DNA of 9,033 bases from Flavobacteriaceae bacterium. Lineage in GTDB: Bacteria > Bacteroidota > Bacteroidia > Flavobacteriales > Flavobacteriaceae. Location of the stretch: assembly GCA_016763215.1 (NCBI GenBank), contig JAESUF010000257.1, positions 1 to 9,033 of the forward strand. The letters run 5' to 3'. Numbering within the stretch: the first letter of the stretch is position 1; each line of letters opens with the position of its first letter. The translations under genes and the position numbers were made by a program. Positions 1-7,600 of the stretch are shown here, in pieces. The notes under the pieces were generated by a model. That model worked only from the letters and a program-made list of their open reading frames with translations. It had not been told where the DNA came from and did not search any database.

Positions 1-1416
1 GACTGTATGTGTTCCCGACACAAAAGTAACTGTCGTTGAACCGGCTCTATCAGGAGCAGTCCATTCATATTTATTCGCACCAGCTAATACTCTAGGTTTC
101 CCTGAAGTTGCAGCCCAATTGCCTACTGCACTAGCTGTAAATTCTACTTTTTCACCCACACCTACTTTCAATCTTGTATCTGCAGAACCATCAGGTGCAT
201 TGAATTTTGTTTTATGATCTACCGTAGGCTTTCCTATTACGGGTCTCACTGGTAGTTTCGTTGGGAGATTGATACTCACACGTCTATTTTGTACTAATGA
301 CCCAAATTGTGAGGTTTCTCCATGAGCAAACATTGAAATAAATGATCCTGGGATTCCTTGAGAACCATCTGTTGGGTTCATTAAATAATGCCTTGCCGTG
401 AGTGCTCTTTGACAAGATAAATGCCAATTACTCGTTTCAGGACCGTCAACACTAGCATATCCATCAATCCTAATTTGTTCTTTAGAAAGATGCCAGTTTC
501 TGACAAAATTATTGATTCCTAGTTCTTGATTAGCAGTAAAGTTTGAGCCAGAAACAGGGAAACTTAAATTTTCTCCGCTTCCAGAAGGACTTGAATTTCC
601 TACTGGACAAGCCAAATCTGCTGGTGGAGTACTCGCTTTTCTTTGAATGCTATCTTGAGTTTTAGAAATTCCTTTTTTCTGTACCATTCCTTTCTGCTGA
701 ATGGTATGCGTTAATTCATGTGCTAATAAATGTTTTCCATCTTTTGAATTAGGATTGTATTTCCCTTTGTTAAAATAAATATCATTTCCATGTGTAAAAG
801 CCTGCGCACCTATATCCTGACTCATTTGCGCTGCTTCACTATTGGTATGAATATTTACCTGACTAAAATCAGCGCCAAAGCCCTGCTCCATTTCACCTTG
901 GGTAGTGGCATCCATTTTTCCTCCGCCATTTCCATTTCTTAACTTATTTTCAATAGACGGTTTCTGATGCTTTTGAGAATCTGACTTCGCTTGCACTTCT
1001 TCATCTTCTTTTTTTTGTACTCCTTCTTTTTCACAGTCATTACATTTCGCCTGTACTTCCTCTTCTTCTTTTGCTTGTACAGGTTCCTCTTCTTCCTTCT
1101 TCTGTACTGGTTCTTCGTCTTCTTTGCGCTGAAGTTTTGTTTGTGCAGTTTCGTCTTCTGCCACTTCCATCTTTTGCACCAATGGAGTAATTGATGTTGC
1201 TAATGGCTTTTGTTGTACCTCATCTTCTCCTTCTTTCTTTTGTACAGAATTTTCTTTACCCGATTTACGTACTACCTGGTCTGCCATTTTATCTGCTTCC
1301 ACTTCATACTTGTCTCCAGGCTTTCCCATATTCAATTTTGTTTGAATCGAGGGTTTAAGGAACTGCTCGTTTTGTTGTTTTTGCTGTATGGGTGTTTTTC
1401 TATATCGTCTTCTCAT
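1..1416 (-). CDS. DUF4157 (eCIS core) protein with OmpA-like and Ig-like domains, C-terminus cut by window edge
   Basis: Starts at ATG 1416-1414 (MRRRYRKTPIQQ) and stays open to base 1, giving 472 visible residues. Domains in order: a basic, Q-rich N-terminus with a GDKYEVEADKMADQVV segment (34-49) typical of DUF4157 proteins; an acidic repeat tract (57-144) of VQKKEEEEP/VQAKEEEE units with a CNDC motif (125-128); the DUF4157 domain (about 165-242) with FGADFSQVNIHT, AQAFTHGNDIYFN and the HELTH zinc-peptidase motif at H233-H237; an OmpA-like domain (about 285-383) with GYASVDG, N-x2-LS-x2-RA (330-338) and NRRVSI; then the start of an Ig-like domain (VGVGEKVEFTA, YEWTAPDRAGSTTVTF). DUF4157 is known to be strongly associated with eCIS loci and often heads effector proteins. 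Acting as cargo or in cargo processing is therefore inferred; activity is not shown. There is no signal peptide. It lies 50 bases after the metallopeptidase gene, probably in the same operon. The missing C-terminus could hold a toxin domain. Confidence 0.93.
   Translation of the reverse strand, partial: MRRRYRKTPIQQKQQNEQFLKPSIQTKLNMGKPGDKYEVEADKMADQVVRKSGKENSVQKKEGEDEVQQKPLATSITPLVQKMEVAEDETAQTKLQRKEDEEPVQKKEEEEPVQAKEEEEVQAKCNDCEKEGVQKKEDEEVQAKSDSQKHQKPSIENKLRNGNGGGKMDATTQGEMEQGFGADFSQVNIHTNSEAAQMSQDIGAQAFTHGNDIYFNKGKYNPNSKDGKHLLAHELTHTIQQKGMVQKKGISKTQDSIQRKASTPPADLACPVGNSSPSGSGENLSFPVSGSNFTANQELGINNFVRNWHLSKEQIRIDGYASVDGPETSNWHLSCQRALTARHYLMNPTDGSQGIPGSFISMFAHGETSQFGSLVQNRRVSINLPTKLPVRPVIGKPTVDHKTKFNAPDGSADTRLKVGVGEKVEFTASAVGNWAATSGKPRVLAGANKYEWTAPDRAGSTTVTFVSGTHTV
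982..1248 (-). repeat. Acidic VQKKEEEE/VQAKEEEE repeat tract in the DUF4157 gene
   Basis: Residues 57-145 of the DUF4157 protein hold imperfect repeats of about 8-10 residues: VQKKEGEDE, VQQK, LVQKMEVAEDE, LQRKEDEEP, VQKKEEEEP, VQAKEEEE, VQAKCNDCEKEG, VQKKEDEE, VQAK. At DNA level this appears on the plus strand as recurring TTCTTC-rich blocks ending in TGTAC. Such tracts are common before DUF4157 domains in Bacteroidota and are probably disordered linkers. The tract also produces a spurious plus-strand frame rich in F and L. Confidence 0.85.
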
Positions 1417-1466
1417 GTTTTCTATACTTTAAAAGTTGAAGCTAAACTTTTAGCTCATCTATTTTT
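1417..1466 (-). other. 50-base intergenic gap with a weak inverted repeat
   Basis: This AT-rich gap separates the metallopeptidase stop from the DUF4157 ATG. It contains AAAAGTT (1431-1437) and AACTTTT (1445-1451), a 7-base inverted repeat with a 7-base loop. The overlapping GCTAAA/TTTAGC (1441-1454) offers a competing 6-base stem. The stems are AT-rich and the minus strand has no clean T-run after them, so this is not called a terminator. No Bacteroidota-type promoter (TTTG...TAnnTTTG) is convincing. It could weakly tune downstream expression or mean nothing. Confidence 0.3.
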
Positions 1467-2552
1467 TTACCAGACCATTACACAGGTATCTCCAGAACTT
1501 GTTTTAAAATACAATCGTAAATTGATCATGTATTTTCTCTCTTTTATTAGCTTTAGTTTTATGTGTGAATTTCTTTCTTCGCCACTATCATCATCTCCAG
1601 AAACATATACTCTCTCATCATTAACCATCTCAGACAACACCATTACCGTATCCATGTTTCCAAAAGTTTGAATGGTATAACTACGTGTTTCTTCAGGTGT
1701 AAATTCAAAATTTTCTTGCTCTCCTGCATCCAAAGAAATCACCTCTGAATGAAATGGTTTGATTGTTAAAAAGGTTCTTTTATCTATTTTTGGATAAAAC
1801 TGTTTTACCCAACTAATATCTCTCCCCGATAACCCTCCATTTGGTGTTAATCCGTTTTTATATTCTGCTGGCGAGTTGATGAGTCCGGGGCCAAATGGAT
1901 AATGCATAATCGAATTGGGATCCCAACTAGAACCTTGTACCGTATCAGAATTAATTTTTCGTATGATATTATGAAATGTCTTTTCTCTACTCCAAAAGTT
2001 AGGAGAACTTGCTAGTTCATTATACACAGCATCTTCATTCCAAACAATTCCAGCATTCGGGTTTTGATGCTCATGTGGCAATCCCACTGCATGACCAATT
2101 TCATGTAGTATTGTATCTTCATCATTTACAATATCCCATCCAAAATTCATCGTTCGTTGTTGCTTCGAAATAGTCCAACTATCTCTCCCAATATAAGACC
2201 AAGCTCCTTCACCTTTTGCAAAACCAATTCGTATATGTGCTTCTAATTTATCTGAGGTTTCTTCAAACCCAAGTCCGATTCCTAAATCTTTCCATTTTTT
2301 AAAGGCTTCTTTTACAGCGTTCCTTTCTGCAGCAGTTCCTTCCCATAAATTTTTCCTTTGATTTCCTATGTTATCCGTAACTCTTGTAAAAAAAGAATCT
2401 CCTTCAAAAAAACAGTATTTTAAAATCGTTCCATTCACCCATTTTTTTGCCATTGTCACGATGGCTTCCATTCTCATTGGATTCATTCCTGCCTCAAAAC
2501 TTCGTGTGGGCATTTGGGGCAAATTACAATAGTGATTTTCTTTACTTTTCAT
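1467..2552 (-). CDS. Astacin-like (M12A-type) zinc metallopeptidase with C-terminal PPC-like domain
   Basis: The 361-residue protein has a full metzincin site, HEIGHAVGLPHE, at 150-161: H150, H154 and H160 as zinc ligands and E151 as general base. A Met-turn SIMHY at 214-218 supplies the Tyr typical of astacins (Y218). The start of the catalytic domain is visible as WVNGTILKYCFFEG (38-51), matching the W-x-NG-x-I entry of this family, and its end as LSGRDISWVKQFYP (241-254). Residues about 262-361 form a beta-rich domain (SYTIQTFGNMDTVMVL, SGDDDSGEE, TCVMVW) resembling bacterial pre-peptidase C-terminal (PPC) domains. There is no signal peptide and no obvious propeptide, unlike secreted astacins. 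Its place between the tape measure gene (15 bases upstream) and a DUF4157 gene suggests a protein delivered or displayed by the injection system; that role is inference. Start ATG 2552-2550 is the first usable one after the upstream stop; no Shine-Dalgarno is seen. Confidence 0.93.
   Translation of the reverse strand: MKSKENHYCNLPQMPTRSFEAGMNPMRMEAIVTMAKKWVNGTILKYCFFEGDSFFTRVTDNIGNQRKNLWEGTAAERNAVKEAFKKWKDLGIGLGFEETSDKLEAHIRIGFAKGEGAWSYIGRDSWTISKQQRTMNFGWDIVNDEDTILHEIGHAVGLPHEHQNPNAGIVWNEDAVYNELASSPNFWSREKTFHNIIRKINSDTVQGSSWDPNSIMHYPFGPGLINSPAEYKNGLTPNGGLSGRDISWVKQFYPKIDKRTFLTIKPFHSEVISLDAGEQENFEFTPEETRSYTIQTFGNMDTVMVLSEMVNDERVYVSGDDDSGEERNSHIKLKLIKERKYMINLRLYFKTSSGDTCVMVW
2070..2105 (-). other. 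Metzincin zinc-binding motif HExxHxxGxxHE
   Basis: These codons encode HEIGHAVGLPHE (residues 150-161 of the metallopeptidase). All three zinc-binding histidines and the catalytic glutamate are intact, and the matching SIMHY Met-turn lies at 1899-1913. The enzyme is therefore predicted to be catalytically competent. Confidence 0.95.
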
Positions 2553-2567
2553 GATGTATATTTTTCG

Positions 2568-4688
2568 TTACCAATCCGTGAATATTAGTTTATTGATCCA
2601 TGGTAGTTTGCAAATACTTAATGTCCACGGAATTTTATCTAACAAGATGTCATGTGTTTTTCTTTCTACAACAATTCTTGGATTCACTTCTTTAAAACTA
2701 ATTTTCCCTAAACGTTGTAAAAACTCATTTCGCAACAAGTCTGGAGAAGCATTGTTTAACGCGGTCCAATTCGTAATTACAGCTTCTAAAAAATCTTCTG
2801 ACTTTTGTTTCAATTCTTTTGAAATTCCCACCTCTCTTCGAATGGATTTTTGAATTGGAAATCCACATAGAAATTTCTCAAAAACCATGTTGCTCTCAAA
2901 TTGCTTTTCTTTTTTCGTTGCAACATAATGCAACAAATGAATTGCCAATTCTGGATTTGTAATTTTATTTTCATCATTCAATAAATCACAATTGACAAGG
3001 AAATCTTTCAGGTAAGGGTGCACTATAATTAGTCCAGCATTTTGACTATAGTATTCGCCATTTTCTTCAGGCTGAATAGGTGTTTCTAATATCGAATTTT
3101 CAATAGATTCTTCTATTGATTCGTGCTTTTTTTCAGCTTGTAAACTCGTATCAAAACCTTCCTTTAATTTTTGTTCTTGTACAGTCTGTGAATTCGAACT
3201 CGATTTTGTTTCTCTTTTTTGAAGTACCTCTTTTTTCTCTGAAGTTACTTCTTGACGTTGAATCTCCTCTTGCTTCTTGAGTAGCGATTTCTCTGAAACA
3301 ACCTCGATATTTACATCAATATCTTCAATATCTTGTACCTCTAATTTCTCTATGGGTCTAGATGCTTTTTTTGATTGAGATTCCCTTTCTTCTTCTGGAG
3401 ACAATTGATTTTCCAACACTTTCTCATTGGGTATTTTCTGACTTGACTCTCGAATATTTTTAGTTGAAACAACTTCTTCTTGAGGAGTTACTTTTGACTC
3501 AAAAGTTGAATCAGTACTTTTTAAATCAGGTACTACATTCTTTACCTCTAATTCTTTATCTGAATGCAACTTTACTTCGCTTTTTGAGAGATATTCCTTC
3601 TCTTTTTCTGTACTAAAAGAACTTCCTTCCTCTTCTTTAAGTTCTTCACTTCTATCGTTGTCTTCTTGAGTCTTATTAAGTACTCTTAAATTTTCTACAT
3701 CTCTGTTTTTTTGTTGCTCTTTGAATGTGATTTTTGATGAATTACTCGCTTTATCTTGATCAATTTTCGCTTCATTTACTTCAACTGTACTTTCATGAAC
3801 TTCAACTGTATTCTCAACATATTTGTCGTGATATATCTCTGGAGTTTTTAGCACTTTAATAATTACCTCTTTTGATAAAACCCCTTCAAATTGAAGCATG
3901 ACTAATTGAACTATTTTACTAGTTTCTTTATTTCTAGTCTCTTGAAATTCACTCCCTTTGTCAGAAGTTGAATATTGTAGTAATTCAGTAAGAAAAACAG
4001 TCGCTTCTTTTTTTAAAAAATAGTTAATGTAGCTCTTCCAAAGCAACTTTCTAATTTGCGGAGTTTGTTCTTTGAACTTTTCAATAATATCATTTTTAAC
4101 TATTGATATTTCAACGGCATCACTCTTAAATGCATTGTAAAGTACATTCTGAATTTGTATATCAGAGAACTGGTTAATCAATCGGTCTTGTACCTCTATG
4201 AGTTGTAATTTTTCTCGGAACGATTTTATAAAACTGGTGGAATTAGAGGCCTCGACAATTGTTTTTTCTTGTAAAAAATTGTCATTCTTTGTTCCATTCC
4301 ACCATGGGGGGATTCCTTTTTCTAAAAAATAAATCAATGCCCGTTCTTTACTTTGATCTGAACTTAGGAAAACTACGTTTTCATTTTTGCCTTTTGAACT
4401 TTTAATTGCTTTCTTAAATTCTTTTATTGCCTCTTTTTTAATTGCTTCTTTTAAGGTTCTAAAATCATTTTCACTGGTACAGTTTACATCTAACGTTAAC
4501 TGTGAAATCTGAATCGTTTGTGATTTCAATTCCTCCTCTAAGGATTCAAAATAGCGTTCCAAACTTGGAAAAATTTCTTCTTTCAAAAACACATCAATCG
4601 TATCTTTTAATCTAAATGCAGCACCTTCGCTTTTGGCTTCTACATCTATAATGACTTTATGAATGATATGTTGTTGAGAATCGACCAT
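2568..4688 (-). CDS. Contractile injection system tape measure protein (Afp14/Pvc14-like)
   Basis: The 706-residue protein matches the eCIS tape measure family at both ends. The N-terminus (about 6-70) reads HIIHKVIIDVEAKSEGAAFRLKD...ISQLTLDV, the family's opening beta strand, helix and LxLDV pattern. An FLEKGIPPWW motif follows at 121-130. The C-terminal core (about 546-706) holds YSQNAGLIIVHPYL (547-560), LAIHLLHYVAT (581-591), EKFLCGFPI (604-612), WTALNNASPDLLRNEFLQRLG (starting 641) and the hallmark DILLDKIPWTLSICKLPWI (680-698). The middle (about 285-540) is low-complexity, rich in E, K, S, T and Q, predicted coil or disordered. In Afp this protein governs particle length and caps the tube during assembly in the cytoplasm; that function is taken from the family. 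Its ATG overlaps the upstream stop as TAATG, suggesting translational coupling. Micro-repeats such as KEAIKKEAIKEFKKAIK (80-96) and NTVEVHES/STVEVNEA (293-307) occur. Confidence 0.95.
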   Translation of the reverse strand: MVDSQQHIIHKVIIDVEAKSEGAAFRLKDTIDVFLKEEIFPSLERYFESLEEELKSQTIQISQLTLDVNCTSENDFRTLKEAIKKEAIKEFKKAIKSSKGKNENVVFLSSDQSKERALIYFLEKGIPPWWNGTKNDNFLQEKTIVEASNSTSFIKSFREKLQLIEVQDRLINQFSDIQIQNVLYNAFKSDAVEISIVKNDIIEKFKEQTPQIRKLLWKSYINYFLKKEATVFLTELLQYSTSDKGSEFQETRNKETSKIVQLVMLQFEGVLSKEVIIKVLKTPEIYHDKYVENTVEVHESTVEVNEAKIDQDKASNSSKITFKEQQKNRDVENLRVLNKTQEDNDRSEELKEEEGSSFSTEKEKEYLSKSEVKLHSDKELEVKNVVPDLKSTDSTFESKVTPQEEVVSTKNIRESSQKIPNEKVLENQLSPEEERESQSKKASRPIEKLEVQDIEDIDVNIEVVSEKSLLKKQEEIQRQEVTSEKKEVLQKRETKSSSNSQTVQEQKLKEGFDTSLQAEKKHESIEESIENSILETPIQPEENGEYYSQNAGLIIVHPYLKDFLVNCDLLNDENKITNPELAIHLLHYVATKKEKQFESNMVFEKFLCGFPIQKSIRREVGISKELKQKSEDFLEAVITNWTALNNASPDLLRNEFLQRLGKISFKEVNPRIVVERKTHDILLDKIPWTLSICKLPWINKLIFTDW
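3069..3836 (-). repeat. Low-complexity charged linker of the tape measure protein
   Basis: Residues about 285-540 consist mainly of E, K, S, T, Q, D and V with no globular motif. A short in-frame duplication is visible: the 12-mer ACTTCAACTGTA occurs at 3778-3789 and 3799-3810 (21-base offset), encoding NTVEVHES/STVEVNEA. The region looks like a length-variable spacer between conserved termini. Confidence 0.7.
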
Positions 4689-4690
4689 TA
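4686..4690 (-). promoter_or_regulatory. TAATG stop-start overlap
   Basis: The stop TAA of the giant upstream gene (4690-4688) and the ATG of the tape measure gene (4688-4686) share one base. With no Shine-Dalgarno visible upstream, reinitiation by the same ribosome is the likely way the tape measure is translated, which would tie its amount to that of the giant protein. Confidence 0.7.
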
Positions 4691-7600
4691 CAATATTTCT
4701 GAAATTAAACGACTTTCAATCAATCTTCTTAAATAATTAATTACCTGAGTATCACTACTATAGTTCATTAAAAACTCTTTTAGCTCATCGTTCCTATCAA
4801 ATACAATGTCTTTATTTTTTAAGTTTCTAAAATTTCTTCCTAGTGCATTTGAAACACCTGTAATAACCTGTTTGTCTTTTTCCAATACCCTGTGTGGTTG
4901 GCAATGAAGCATATTATACAACAGTCTAATTTGAGCGCTATAAAAAGTGGATAGGATGTCCAACACAAAAGTATTTTGCACATTACTCTGTAATTGTTTT
5001 ACTGTTTGGTTTAAAAGCGAGTTCATTCCTTTTAACATACTCGCATTTCCTCTACCTTCAAAAACTTCATTTGGTGCAATTAGCATGGTCTCGTAAATGC
5101 TTATTGTTGGTAAAATAATTTTACGCCTAAGATCTTGAGAAACATCTACATTATCAGATAATTTTGTGCGCTCTTGTTCAATATCAGCTTTTGTTTTGTC
5201 TATACAAAACATATTGATATCGATAATCTGATTTCGGATTTTAAAGTTTCGTATGATAAAACCATCTTCGCCACATAATCCTATAACGACTAATCTAATT
5301 GTTACAACATCACTATCAATGGTACTCGTTTTCAGTTTTAAATCAGCTCTATTGGTCCGTGTCACTTTCTTATTTCCAATTGTCCAAACATACTTATCTG
5401 CAATATCAGAGGTATTGGTAAGAATTAATTGAGCGTTCTCTACTTTTGCAGTGAAACTTGCTTTCGGAGTCTCTTTTAATGTAAGTGTTAGCAATACGTT
5501 ACCTGCAATACTTAATGGTGTTGTTCCTGCGGAAGTCATCCCTGTTTTAATCGGCGTAAATTTAGGATTCACATTCGCATTTACAGGTATTCCCAATCCG
5601 TCTACTCTGGTTCCAAAAATATCTGGAGATACAGTTACTAAATAGGAATTATCATCATTCAGGCAATAGTCTAACTTGTTGTTAGGCATTCTCAAACTAA
5701 AGTTTGGATATGCAATTGTTATTGTACTAATCTTAGTTGAAACACAACCATTTTTATCTGTTATTTTTAATTCTACGGCATACTTATTTGTTCCTTGTTT
5801 TACTAATAAATTTGGATTGATTGATTTCTTATTTCCTACTTGTTTGCCGTTGATTGTCCATCTGTAGGTCAATTCATTTTCATTTACTCCCTCTGGAACT
5901 CTTGATCCAAAAAAGTATCGTTGATGCAATACATTGTTTATCCATTTAAATCCTGCTGGGTCATTTACGATGTCTATTTGCATTAATTCACATATGGTGA
6001 TTTTTGCATTGGTTGAAATACCATCAATTGTGAAGTTAATTTCTTTATCAAAATCTTTGAACTTTCTTGGGTCTACATTTAATTGATCCTTTTTAATTCC
6101 TAAACCATTAATAGTTCTTCCAATAATTTCAACAACTCCTCGAGCTGGTTTTTTGTTCGTGAATGGGATCTTTATTCTTCTAGTTCCTTTACTATCTAAA
6201 CAGTATTTATCTAGAATAGTTAAAGAAACACTGATTGGCATGTCAAACTTTATTGGTTCAATCAATATTTCTTTTTCACAAAAACCATTACTGATCATTA
6301 ATTTTGGTTCTATTCGATTCGCTTCATTAAATGGCAATGTATATTCTTTCGTAATTTCCCCATTCTGATCTGGCTTTTGATTAGAAACTTGTCCGTCGCC
6401 TAAATCCCATGTATATTGAATTCCTTCAATTACTTCTGATACTTTATATGTTACAACAGCATTAGTTTTTGAATTGTTATAAGACACTTTTGTAGACACA
6501 CTTAATTGCACGTCTGGGTAAACAGTTATTTTACAACCTGTTTCTTCATCATTCACGGTGAACTCAATAATCTTTCCAAGAAGACTAGCATCTGTTAAAC
6601 GTCCATCAAAAACATCTTTCCCGTTTTCATTTTTAGTCAATCCGCTAGCTACACCTTGTAGAATCTTCGCTTTAATCTCTCCATCTAGCGGAGATTTTTC
6701 AAATAATAACGGAACAAAATCTTCTCCTTCTTTTAAGCAAACATATGGTTCTGGAAGCGTTAATCTTACAGGCTCTTTTGGAATAATAAAGTTTACTGGT
6801 GCACAATCTGATTTGAACATAAATGGGAGACAGAAATCTGCTACAACTGTATTTTTCAAACTCAGATTCGTAGTGTTCAATGAATTTTTTTCAAAATATA
6901 TTTTTGTATTTACCCCAACGATTTTAGGATTATAAAACTGAATAAAATGGGTGTTTCTTTGTATTGCTTTGTCTCTGATTCCAATAATCAATTTTTCTCC
7001 TTGAGCTTTAGCTCTGACGGAATCTACTCCTGCTCTTTTCCAATTCCTATTTAAAAAACGAGAAAAATTAGACACCGTCTCTTCAATTGTTTTCCCAATA
7101 AAAACAATCTCATTTAATGGGTTTTGAGTGTCTTTTGAGACTTTATGTAAAAAGGCAAATCGAGTGCTTATTTTAGTATCCCATAACTGCAGAACCCCTT
7201 CATCTCCATCCAATCCATCATCATCAATATTTGGCTGCTCTAAAAAATCTAATTCGAGTAATACATCTTCATAATTAGACTTGTCTTTAGGGTTTTCTGT
7301 GAGATAGACCATAATGAATGTTCCTCCCTGCTCTACTCCTGCTTTGTGCTCTAATCCTGGATGAGTTTTTACAAATTCGGATAATTGAATTTGTATCAGA
7401 ATCTCTTTCTTTCTTTTTTCAATTTCTGTTAAGAGCAATTCTAATTTCTTTCCTGAACAACATACAGTTGATAATTGGTTAATTAACAGACCTACGATTT
7501 GTTTAGAACCGTCTTTAATTTTTACAGACTGATATTTAGTTTGCAATTTTTTCACATACTTACATAATTCTTCAATGGTCAGTTGATACTTAGACAACGT

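Noticed and set aside
991..1194. Plus-strand open frame encoding an F/L-rich peptide that resembles membrane segments
   Set aside because: It is the complement of the acidic E/K-rich repeat tract of the DUF4157 gene. The hydrophobicity comes from complementing GAA/AAA codons.
982..1248. CRISPR-like or DNA-level tandem array
   Set aside because: The repeats are imperfect, in frame and protein-coding (VQKKEEEE units), without equal spacers.
1431..1454. Intrinsic terminator between the metallopeptidase and DUF4157 genes
   Set aside because: The stems are short and AT-rich, and the minus strand has no T-run directly after the stem, so termination is not supported.
1210..1671. Plus-strand open frame spanning the intergenic gap
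   Set aside because: It overlaps the well-supported DUF4157 N-terminus and the metallopeptidase C-terminus on the other strand, shows no domain, and has low-complexity F/L/S composition.
2551..2853. Plus-strand open frame opposite the tape measure C-terminus
   Set aside because: The minus strand here encodes the most conserved part of the tape measure family; the plus frame is its shadow.
2568..4688. Ordinary phage tape measure or T6SS component
   Set aside because: The NAGLIIVHPYL, FLCGFP and LPWI signatures belong to the eCIS tape measure family, and the DUF4157 neighbour agrees. No transmembrane segments of a phage-type tape measure are seen.
5451..6935. Several short plus-strand open frames opposite the giant gene
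   Set aside because: All lie fully inside a continuous minus-strand coding region with recognisable PKD-like modules, and none has a recognisable domain.
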